Positions 1-5,957 of a DNA stretch of 13,070 bases are shown one piece after another. The notes below the pieces were generated by a model, which was not told the DNA's origin, ran no database searches, and was given only the letters and a program-made list of their open reading frames with translations. The stretch spans positions 1-13,070 of the forward strand of contig JALOKO010000046.1 of the NCBI GenBank assembly GCA_025456495.1, given 5' to 3'. A program made the position numbers and the translations under genes. Source of the DNA: Bryobacterales bacterium (GTDB lineage Bacteria > Acidobacteriota > Terriglobia > Bryobacterales > Bryobacteraceae). The stretch's first letter is position 1; each line of letters opens with the position of its first letter.

Positions 1-1188
1 CGAGTAACTATGCAGGGCGCCGTTCGATCCACCGTTGTCGGCGTCGTGATTCAGTCCCAGATTGTGCCCAACCTCATGCGCGAAGCTGAGGTACACGCCA
101 CCCGCGTAGCCCTGATGGGTGACGCTAAACGCCCATGGCGCGAAGTTGCTGGGCGAACTGGTACACATGTAGGCCATGCCCACCGTGCCGCCCGAAAAGG
201 GATGAGAAACCAGCAGTGCAACCAGGTCCGCACCGTACTCATTGCGTAGCGCGTGGACCTCATCCATCACGTTGTCGCTGGTCTGCCGCAGCGCGGACAA
301 AGCCGTGTTGTAGCTCATGTTGCCCAGCGAATCATCGTAGTTCACCTGCACCGCGTGTACCAGGCGCAACTGCACCAACGCATTGCTGTTGGCGAACGCG
401 GCGTTGCTCTCGGCAACAATCGTGTTGATGTGCGCCAACACGCCCGCGGTGCCGCCGCGCGCATCGCGCGTCCGGACGGTATACGCCATCAGCAGGTCCA
501 CCGTTTGCACAACCCCAGACCGGTTCGCCATATCCGTAGATGGTTGAAATTCCTTCGGAACCTGAATCCTGCTCGCCTTGGCGAAGCGCACCAATCCGTT
601 CTCGTCCTCGTCCGGGATCACGTAATCGTCCGCCCCATCAGGATTTCCCTGGAAACGCACTTGGCGAATCTCGCCGCTGCCCGACGGATCGACAAACATG
701 TCGTAGGACTCGCCGTTGGCCATCCGCACGGAACCGCTCAAGGCGCCTTCGTAGACCGTCAAGATCACCCGGTCCTCCGCCGAGTTACCCACCCAGCCGT
801 GAACAATCAAGCCCACACCATCGTGGGTCGGCTCACGGCGCTCAATGCGCATCGGAAACTGCGTGTCAGCGAAGAGATTCAGTTGGACGGTGGCCGTGCC
901 AGGCTCCGCGCCTTCCTGCGCCAGCGCTCGCACTGCACTCTTTTCCAGCCCGATTCCACGACTGCGTAGTACTTCAACCGGGTCCTTTTCGTTCACACGC
1001 AGGGAACCCGCAATCATTGAGCTGTTCTCAACAAACAACGCGGGAGGGCTAGAGGCGCCTTGCGCCATCAGGGCCGGGTAGCTTGGCAAGAGGATCGTGA
1101 TGAGAACCACTAAACGATAAAGCTTGCTCAGTAATCTTGGCGTAAAGGAGGTCAACTTCTGGGTTTCGGCGGTAAGATTCTCAATCAC
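1..1188 (-). CDS. Secreted reprolysin-like (M12B-type) zinc metalloprotease, C-terminus beyond window
   Basis: Reading the minus strand from 1188 down to 1 gives 396 open codons with no stop. Residues 371-382 read HEVGHNLGLNHD, the metzincin zinc site: three His ligands, the catalytic Glu and the Asp after the third His that is typical of reprolysins. The following NGG and Ser/Tyr-rich stretch also fits this family. The chain starts with a basic n-region, a hydrophobic stretch at about residues 24-39 and an Ala-rich AQG cleavage site near 42, so it is exported. Residues 80-160 (including HGWVGNS) resemble an M12B propeptide, and the catalytic domain begins near residue 228 (VDLLMAYT). I chose GTG 1188 as the start because GGAG lies 7 nt upstream and no ATG is present before the signal peptide; an in-frame stop lies at 1246-1248. 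The likely role is an extracellular or periplasmic protease made as a zymogen; its substrate cannot be told. The Met-turn and any C-terminal targeting domain lie outside the window. Confidence 0.88.
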   Translation of the reverse strand, partial: MIENLTAETQKLTSFTPRLLSKLYRLVVLITILLPSYPALMAQGASSPPALFVENSSMIAGSLRVNEKDPVEVLRSRGIGLEKSAVRALAQEGAEPGTATVQLNLFADTQFPMRIERREPTHDGVGLIVHGWVGNSAEDRVILTVYEGALSGSVRMANGESYDMFVDPSGSGEIRQVRFQGNPDGADDYVIPDEDENGLVRFAKASRIQVPKEFQPSTDMANRSGVVQTVDLLMAYTVRTRDARGGTAGVLAHINTIVAESNAAFANSNALVQLRLVHAVQVNYDDSLGNMSYNTALSALRQTSDNVMDEVHALRNEYGADLVALLVSHPFSGGTVGMAYMCTSSPSNFAPWAFSVTHQGYAGGVYLSFAHEVGHNLGLNHDADNGGSNGALHSYS

Positions 1189-1195
1189 GGTGAAG

Positions 1196-1199
1196 CTCC
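1196..1199 (-). promoter_or_regulatory. Ribosome binding site deciding the GTG start of the metalloprotease
   Basis: On the minus strand GGAG lies 7 nt before GTG 1188. It decides the start, because the reading frame contains no ATG upstream of the signal peptide and the next candidates (TTG near 1155, GTG near 1108) lack such a site. Confidence 0.55.
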
Positions 1200-1354
1200 A
1201 ATTCCATCTGCTTCCTGTTTGCCGCTCAGCGAAGAACCTGAAGTTTCACTCGGTTCCCGCGCTTGCGATCTGTTCATCATTTTGGCTGAGAATCGGCTTT
1301 ACATGCGTTCGAAGGTACTATTCGTACCCACACGCAACAGCGCCACGAGGCCTC

Positions 1355-1405
1355 GCCGAGTCAGAAATCCTATATATTTTAATCCGAATAGGAGGTTTTC
1401 TCGGC
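1355..1405. other. Nested hairpin with AT-rich loop
   Basis: An outer stem GCCGAG (1355-1360) / CTCGGC (1400-1405) encloses an inner stem TCCTAT (1368-1373) / ATAGGA (1388-1393). The internal loop is 7 and 6 nt, and the terminal loop is 14 nt and AT-rich. Both six-base stems are perfect. It could be a structured leader RNA, a binding site or chance; no T-tract follows it, and no gene is positioned directly behind it. Confidence 0.3.
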
Positions 1406-1573
1406 ATTTCGGCCAGATTACTGTGTTTCCGGGGTAACTTTACTGAGATGTCACTCGCATCTGGATTCCGGCACTCGTGCACATTCTACTCGCCCCCAAA
1501 TTCGGAACCACTGGTACGCTCCGCCTCATCCTTCCCTGTTTCATACAGATAGAAGCCTCGTCGCGAACCGTGT

Positions 1574-1601
1574 AAGTCTTTCCTTCGGTGGGTAAAGTCT
1601 T
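1574..1601. repeat. Direct repeat AAGTCTT, 21-bp spacing
   Basis: AAGTCTT occurs at 1574-1580 and again at 1595-1601, exactly 21 bp (two helical turns) apart, each preceded by GTA or GTAA. A related pair, CCTTCGGTGGG near 1582 and CCTTCGTGGG near 1611, is interleaved. Helically phased half-sites like this are typical of activator binding upstream of a promoter, but no target promoter is clear here. Confidence 0.3.
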
Positions 1602-1707
1602 CCCCTAGTACCTTCGTGGGCCGAAACGGGCGAAGCTAACCGCCTTCAGGAAGAAAGGGCGAAGTAGATCTGGTTTCAAAATGGAAGACCGGGGCATTTC
1701 CGCTAAC

Positions 1708-1726
1708 CGATTCCGCATCGGAATCG
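1708..1726. promoter_or_regulatory. Perfect inverted repeat CGATTCCG-CAT-CGGAATCG, candidate operator
   Basis: The 8-bp arms are perfect and the spacer is 3 nt. One arm contains ATCGGAAT, which also occurs inverted at 1880-1887 and twice upstream of the radical SAM gene (5391-5398, 5412-5419). The symmetry suits a dimeric repressor or activator. It lies about 300 bp before the ATPase, far for a classical operator, so a second transcription unit or a distal site is possible. Confidence 0.35.
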
Positions 1727-1956
1727 CGCTTCGTCCCAACGCCGCCCTCAGATGCAAACGCACTATCAGTAGCCACAATCGCTCTCGGATGCTCCCGTGC
1801 CTGGAATCGGCCGCGGACCGTCGTAGCGCCAAGTGCTCCGCACCGGGCGCCGCACCGGAAAGTGGCCGATTTTCGCAAGATTCCGATTTCGGGAGTGATA
1901 AATCGCAATATCTGATACGCCAGGGCCTCCCGACGGCAGCCGATGGCCGAGGCCTC

Positions 1957-1962
1957 TACAAT
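1957..1962 (+). promoter_or_regulatory. Candidate -10 element (TACAAT) of the metal ATPase
   Basis: TACAAT matches the sigma-70 -10 consensus at five of six positions and would place the transcript start near 1969, giving a leader of about 38 nt before ATG 2007. No good -35 hexamer sits 16-18 bp upstream, as expected for an activator-dependent promoter or a chance match. Confidence 0.25.
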
Positions 1963-2006
1963 GAGAAGAACCCTTGGTCCGCCTGCCTGCGGCCTACTCC
2001 TTGGCG

Positions 2007-4268
2007 ATGCCCATACAGCAACATCGGTTTTCCGTGCCGGGAATGGATTGCCCCAACGAATCGCGGGTCATCCGCGCTGCGCTGGAGGCTGTTCCAGGGG
2101 TGTGCGCCGTCCATATCGATTTGGTCCGCCAACAACTCAGCGCACATACGGATACCGCGCAAGCGTCCTCGGCCTTCCTGCAGAAGGTCCTTGCCGACTC
2201 CGGGTTTCCGGCGCAGCTCATGGACGACACAGAGACGGCCCCCGCCCCCGGCACGGCCCCCGCCCCCGTGGCCGGCGCGAATTGGAAGAGTCTGACGCCT
2301 GTGTTGGTTTCGGCTACGCTGCTGGCTGTCGGCGCCGCCCTGGAGGCGGGACTGGTCCCAGACCTGGGTGCGACCGCGCTTCCTGCCCGCATCCTTCTTG
2401 GCATCTCTTTGCTCTTCAGCATGCGCTCGTTCGTACACCGTGCCTTCAGCGCCCTCCGGCATCGCCACGCCGACATGAACACCTTGGTGACGATTGCGGC
2501 GCTGGGCGCGCTGGCATTGGGCGATTGGATTGAGGCCGCTCTGGTAGCGTTACTGTTTGCCGTCGCCCATCAGCTTGAGGCAGCAAGCGCTTCCCGCGTC
2601 CGTCGATCCATTGACGATTGCCTGGCGCATCTCCCCGCAACGGCCATCCGCGTGGACCCCTCCACCGGAGCGCTCACCGCAGTCCCCGTCCCCCAAGTGC
2701 TGGTAGACGATCTGCTTTTGGTGCATCCCGGGGAGCACATTCCTGCCGATGGCATCGTTGAGACCGGCTGGTCCGAAGTAGACCAGTCCGCGATGACGGG
2801 TGAATCCCTGCCCGTTACCGTATCTCCTGGCGCCACCGTCTATGCCGGCACGGCCAACGGACGAGGCGCACTGCGGGTCCGGGTAACTGCCCTCGCCAAC
2901 CAGTCGCGCGCCTCCCAACTGGAGCAGGCCATCCAGCAAGCGCATGCGCTGCGTTCCGCCACGGAACGGTGGGTGGATTCCTTCGCGAGAGTCTACACTC
3001 CGGCGGTGCTGGGGTTGGCTGTCGTTGTGGCGACGCTTCCTCCGTTGCTCGGTTACCAATGGCAACAGTGGTTCTATCACGCGCTGGTTCTGCTGCTGAT
3101 TGCATGCCCCTGCGCTCTGGTGATTGCAACTCCGGTGGCGATGGTCTCAGGCATTACGGCCCTGGCTCGAAAAGGGGTCTTGGTGCGCGGCGGGGAGGGG
3201 ATTGAGCGGGCCGCGCGTGTGCGAGCGGTGGCTTTCGATAAGACCGGCGTCCTTACCCAGGGCGATCTTGAGCTCCGCCACATTACCTGGTGGTCAGCCG
3301 ATAATTGTCCCGCCGACGGGTGCCCGGACGATGGAGGGCAACCCTTGGACAAGCTGCGGATGTTAGGCCGCGTACTGGCGGTGGAAGTGCTTAGTGAGCA
3401 TCCTGCCGCGCGCGCCTTCGTCCGCTACGCGCAACAGGCCTTGCGCACCAGTACCGCGCAGCCTGCGACGGCTGACCGCTATCTCGCCTTGCCCGGCTTG
3501 GGCGGCGAAGGCATGGTGGACGGCGCCTGCGTATGGGTGGGGAGTCCCGTGCTGGCCGCGCAACGCGGCGCCTGGTCCAGCCAAGCGCAGGCATTGGCGG
3601 ATACCCTTCCCGTTGCGGACAACTCGCTGATGACCGCAGGCTCCGGGAAGCAACTCTGGCTGATCGCTGCTCTGGGCGACTCACCCCGTCCCGAAGCCCG
3701 CAAGGCGATTCAGGACCTTGAGCGGATGGGCTTGACGGACATCGTCATGCTGTCTGGAGACCATCCCTCGCATTGCGAAGCCGTCGCGCAGTCGATTGGC
3801 ATCCCGCGCTACCATGCCGGCTTGCTTCCTCAACAGAAACTGGCCGCGGTGCGTGCCCTGGAATCCTCTCACGGGTCGGTTGCGATGGTGGGCGATGGCC
3901 TGAATGACGCCGCCGCTCTGGCCGCCGCAAGCTTCTCTGTCGCCGTCGGCAGCAATGCCAGCCACCGCAGCGTCCAGGTTGCGGACGCCATCCTCTGGGA
4001 TGGCAATCTCCGCCGGATTCCGCTCTTGCTGGCCCATGCCCGGCGGACCATCAGCACCATCCGTCTCAATGTGATCTTCGCCATCGCTTCCAAGGTGGTG
4101 TTTGCAGGATTCGCACTTCTCGGTTTCGCCACCTTGTGGATGGCCGTTCTGGCCGATGTCGGCGCCACCCTGCTGGTCACCGCCAATGGCTTGCGCCTCC
4201 TGCGCTCCGCTCAACCCATTGAAATGGAGACCAGATCAGAGGACATTGCGCCCAGAACTTCCTCGTGA
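2007..4268 (+). CDS. P1B-type heavy-metal-translocating ATPase (Zn/Cd/Pb efflux class)
   Basis: A 753-residue inner-membrane pump that exports divalent metal at the cost of ATP. Numbered from ATG 2007, the motifs in order are: an N-terminal metal-binding HMA domain with GMDCPNES (Cys15); membrane helices at about 93-190; the actuator TGES at 264-267; the CPC metal site in the sixth helix (367-369); phosphorylation Asp411 in DKTGVLT; the SEHP motif with His465; the nucleotide-site GLGGEG at 497-502; MLSGD at 581-585; GDGLND at 629-634. In the last two helices Asn688, Lys696 and the DVG at 717-719 fit the P1B-2 (ZntA/CadA) class rather than copper pumps. Oddities: DKTGV instead of DKTGT, Glu18 in place of the second HMA Cys, and a Cys-containing loop (Cys434, Cys439) after the phosphorylation site. 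TTG 1974 would add 11 residues; I prefer ATG 2007 because the HMA domain begins right there, although no good ribosome site precedes either. The 3' end overlaps the radical SAM gene tail to tail. Confidence 0.93.
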   Translation: MPIQQHRFSVPGMDCPNESRVIRAALEAVPGVCAVHIDLVRQQLSAHTDTAQASSAFLQKVLADSGFPAQLMDDTETAPAPGTAPAPVAGANWKSLTPVLVSATLLAVGAALEAGLVPDLGATALPARILLGISLLFSMRSFVHRAFSALRHRHADMNTLVTIAALGALALGDWIEAALVALLFAVAHQLEAASASRVRRSIDDCLAHLPATAIRVDPSTGALTAVPVPQVLVDDLLLVHPGEHIPADGIVETGWSEVDQSAMTGESLPVTVSPGATVYAGTANGRGALRVRVTALANQSRASQLEQAIQQAHALRSATERWVDSFARVYTPAVLGLAVVVATLPPLLGYQWQQWFYHALVLLLIACPCALVIATPVAMVSGITALARKGVLVRGGEGIERAARVRAVAFDKTGVLTQGDLELRHITWWSADNCPADGCPDDGGQPLDKLRMLGRVLAVEVLSEHPAARAFVRYAQQALRTSTAQPATADRYLALPGLGGEGMVDGACVWVGSPVLAAQRGAWSSQAQALADTLPVADNSLMTAGSGKQLWLIAALGDSPRPEARKAIQDLERMGLTDIVMLSGDHPSHCEAVAQSIGIPRYHAGLLPQQKLAAVRALESSHGSVAMVGDGLNDAAALAAASFSVAVGSNASHRSVQVADAILWDGNLRRIPLLLAHARRTISTIRLNVIFAIASKVVFAGFALLGFATLWMAVLADVGATLLVTANGLRLLRSAQPIEMETRSEDIAPRTSS

Positions 4269-5260
4269 AAGCGGTCGCAACCGACGCAGAGATTGCGGTA
4301 TGGCTTCCCGGAAGGAAGCGTCGTCATGGAATTCTGCAGGAAGCGCTCCACGCTCCAACCATGCGCGATACCCATCCGTTCCGGATGCCCCATGGAAATG
4401 GCTTCGTACACCGGATTTCCCACGTGCCTTTGCAGGATTGCCTCCAGCGCTTCGGCGGCGACGTTCCCCAGCGGAAGCTTTGTCTTCAGACAGCACGGGT
4501 AGACGTTGCCATCCGGTTCAATCGACACTTCCGAGCCAGCATTCCGGTAGTCCAGGAACCCCAGTCCCCCAGACCAGCGGTTGCAGAAGTTGTCCCCCAT
4601 CGATGCCACCGACAATTCGTTCTGCAAGGCCCGTCCTCGCGGCCAAAGCGGACCGATCCATGAGTCCGGGGTTGCGCCGAAAAAATGGAAATACTGCCTG
4701 CCTTGATGGCCCCCCGCAGCCATCTGCTTCGGGTCCTCCGGCGAGGGCATCATCCCTCTGGATACAAACCAGCCCAACAGCTTACTGCGCAGCCGCTCCT
4801 GCGCTTCCGGCGTGTCCAGCCCTTTATGATAGGCATCCAGCCCCGCAATCGATAGACTACGGACACCCAGCGCCAACAGCTCATCCAGAATCTTCTCCGT
4901 CAGGACATCTCCGGTAGTCTGCACCAGGATGTCCACGCCTCCCTGATGCCGGTATTTCTCCTGCAGTTGCCGGATGGCCGGATACAGCACGGGCTCACGA
5001 ACAGCGTCCAACAGCACTTCGCCGCCGGCAAGGATGATGCGTCCGCGATGTTCCGTGGGCCGGCCCTGCGCGTCCAGCGTGTCCCAATCCAGGTAGCTCA
5101 GGCGCTCAGGCAGATTGGCGATCACCCGTGGCGCGGTCTCCCTGCTCTGCGCAATGACGGCCGCCAAGTCCTCCCCATGATACGGACGGAACCGGTCCTC
5201 ATAGCAATGAACGCACGTGCGGTGGCACAAATAACAGATCACAAAATAGATGGATTCCAT
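4211..5260 (-). CDS. Radical SAM protein with SPASM-like C-terminal cysteines, substrate unknown
   Basis: A 349-residue protein. The 4Fe-4S/SAM motif CxxxCxxC is Cys12, Cys16 and Cys19, with an extra Cys9 close by; AGGE at 78-81 is the GGE motif that binds the SAM amino group. A second cysteine set (Cys226; Cys256-257 in DGNVYPCC; then LGNV; Cys325 and Cys328) follows the layout of SPASM/twitch domains, which hold auxiliary iron-sulfur clusters in peptide-modifying and anaerobic-sulfatase-maturing enzymes. It should therefore do radical chemistry in the cytoplasm; I cannot name the substrate. No precursor peptide, sulfatase or partner enzyme is evident nearby. I chose ATG 5260 because the cluster motif then starts at residue 9-12, as is usual; starts up to 5374 are open but add a basic, non-conserved 38-residue stretch. 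GAGGG lies about 12 nt upstream, a weak ribosome site. Its last 58 bp overlap the ATPase gene. Confidence 0.85.
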   Translation of the reverse strand: MESIYFVICYLCHRTCVHCYEDRFRPYHGEDLAAVIAQSRETAPRVIANLPERLSYLDWDTLDAQGRPTEHRGRIILAGGEVLLDAVREPVLYPAIRQLQEKYRHQGGVDILVQTTGDVLTEKILDELLALGVRSLSIAGLDAYHKGLDTPEAQERLRSKLLGWFVSRGMMPSPEDPKQMAAGGHQGRQYFHFFGATPDSWIGPLWPRGRALQNELSVASMGDNFCNRWSGGLGFLDYRNAGSEVSIEPDGNVYPCCLKTKLPLGNVAAEALEAILQRHVGNPVYEAISMGHPERMGIAHGWSVERFLQNSMTTLPSGKPYRNLCVGCDRFHEEVLGAMSSDLVSISMG

Positions 5261-5389
5261 GCCCGTCCGCTTCCCTCTACCCATCTTCCCATGCGCGCCG
5301 AGTCGCCCCACCGCAACCATGCGCTGGCTCACGCACCCCCTGCGGCTGCGGAAAGCGCTCATGGCCGGAATCAATTTGTGAAATCAGAG

Positions 5390-5421
5390 GATCGGAATTC
5401 GAACGCAGTTGATCGGAATTC
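5390..5421. promoter_or_regulatory. Tandem repeats GATCGGAATTC, 21-bp period, candidate operator
   Basis: Two exact 11-bp copies lie at 5390-5400 and 5411-5421, two helical turns apart. They sit 12 bp upstream of a promoter-like element on the plus strand (5434-5462) and about 130 bp upstream of the radical SAM start on the minus strand, so a bound regulator could act on either or both. The core ATCGGAAT is shared with sites upstream of the ATPase. Confidence 0.45.
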
Positions 5422-5433
5422 TTGCGAATGGAC

Positions 5434-5462
5434 TGTAACAACTGAGGGGATTCGGCTAGAAT
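5434..5462 (+). promoter_or_regulatory. Promoter-like element TGTAACAA-N15-TAGAAT
   Basis: TAGAAT (5457-5462) matches the -10 consensus at five of six positions. TGTAACAA (5434-5441) lies in the -35 area, with 15 nt between the elements. The same layout, TGTAACAA-N15-TAGTCT, precedes the TonB receptor gene. It points rightward, into a short segment that ends at a terminator-like hairpin. Confidence 0.4.
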
Positions 5463-5468
5463 TTGAAA

Positions 5469-5543
5469 CGTAAGGTGCCAATTGAGCAGCTTCCCGCCCG
5501 GGCGTCCGTACCCAGCCTCACATCTGCCCGGGCGGTACTTTTT
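5469..5543 (+). ncRNA. Candidate small RNA, about 75 nt, unnamed
   Basis: The segment runs from the transcript start predicted by the 5434-5462 element (about 7 nt after the -10) to the end of the T-tract of a 10-bp GC-rich hairpin. It contains about 25 nt of single-stranded leader and then the hairpin. No plausible coding frame fits: the only start codons in phase give unremarkable Pro/Ala/Arg-rich peptides that read through the hairpin. It could equally be a terminated leader upstream of the TonB receptor gene, 400 bp away. Expression is inferred only from promoter and terminator. Confidence 0.3.
5494..5543 (+). terminator. Rho-independent-type terminator of the small intergenic unit
   Basis: CCGCCCGGGC (5494-5503) pairs perfectly with GCCCGGGCGG (5526-5535) across a 22-nt loop, and TTTTT follows at 5539-5543. 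The T-tract is on the plus-strand side, so it stops rightward transcription. The loop is long for an intrinsic terminator. No plus-strand gene ends here, which is why a short RNA is proposed. Confidence 0.5.
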
Positions 5544-5919
5544 CGATCGCTTTCCATCCTGCATTTCGTGTTCCAATCTTTGTTTTCCCTTCCCGCCCCG
5601 CACTTTCGCTCCGTAAACGCCTGCCAATGGATGGCCTCAATGCCGATCTTCCCTTGAGGCCCTGCCCATCCAGACCCTCGTCCCACAAGTCTCCCGGTAA
5701 TTTATCCATACCGCCCGGAAAAAATTCCTGCTGCTGTGGGGTCATCCCCCCTACGTCCAGCGAAAGAAGCTCCCTTGGGCCTGTCCCCCAAGCCAACCCC
5801 GGCCCCGAATCGGAGCCGACGGTGGCCTCCAGAACCGGCCAGAACCGTTACCACCCAAAAGCTCATCAAACTTAATATATGGATGAATGAATGTTTTGTA
5901 TTTCTATCCGAAACTGTCT

Positions 5920-5948
5920 TGTAACAAGCTTCGCGGGTCTGATAGTCT
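5920..5948 (+). promoter_or_regulatory. Promoter-like element of the TonB receptor, TGTAACAA-N15-TAGTCT
   Basis: TGTAACAA (5920-5927) and TAGTCT (5943-5948) repeat the architecture seen at 5434-5462. An AT-rich stretch just upstream (about 5870-5910) could serve as an UP element. The -10 end is only 9 nt from ATG 5958, so a transcript from it would be leaderless or nearly so; this agrees with the absence of a ribosome binding site. Confidence 0.4.
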
Positions 5949-5957
5949 GTATCCGCC

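Larger units (their letters stand above)
1189..2006. other. Intergenic region between divergent metalloprotease and ATPase genes
   Basis: About 800 bp with no convincing gene. The open frames here (for example plus-strand 1124-1552) have no signal peptide, conserved motif or ribosome site and look like chance. The left part, around 1365-1445, is AT-rich. The right part, 1570-1970, contains the direct repeats, the perfect inverted repeat at 1708-1726, an ATTCCGAT copy at 1880-1887 and CCGATTT repeated at 1866-1872 and 1883-1889. It must hold the promoters of both flanking genes, but no strong -35/-10 pair is obvious for the protease. Confidence 0.6.

Noticed and set aside
253..969. Plus-strand open frame of 238 codons
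   Set aside because: It lies opposite the metalloprotease, whose minus-strand frame carries the zinc motif, signal peptide and ribosome site. The plus-strand product is His/Arg-rich without family features, as is typical of an antisense shadow.
1124..1552. Plus-strand open frame of 142 codons in the intergenic region
   Set aside because: No ribosome site or recognisable domain, odd composition, and it overlaps the start of the protease gene on the other strand.
1681..2295. Plus-strand open frame of 204 codons before the ATPase
   Set aside because: It runs through the candidate operator and overlaps the well-supported ATPase start in another frame; its C-terminal part is a Pro/Arg-rich shadow.
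5277..5627. Minus-strand frame of 116 codons just upstream of the radical SAM gene, considered as a precursor peptide or operon partner
   Set aside because: The sequence is basic and low in hydrophobic residues, reads through the terminator hairpin and tandem repeats, and has no leader/core pattern or cysteine array. The non-coding elements explain the region better.
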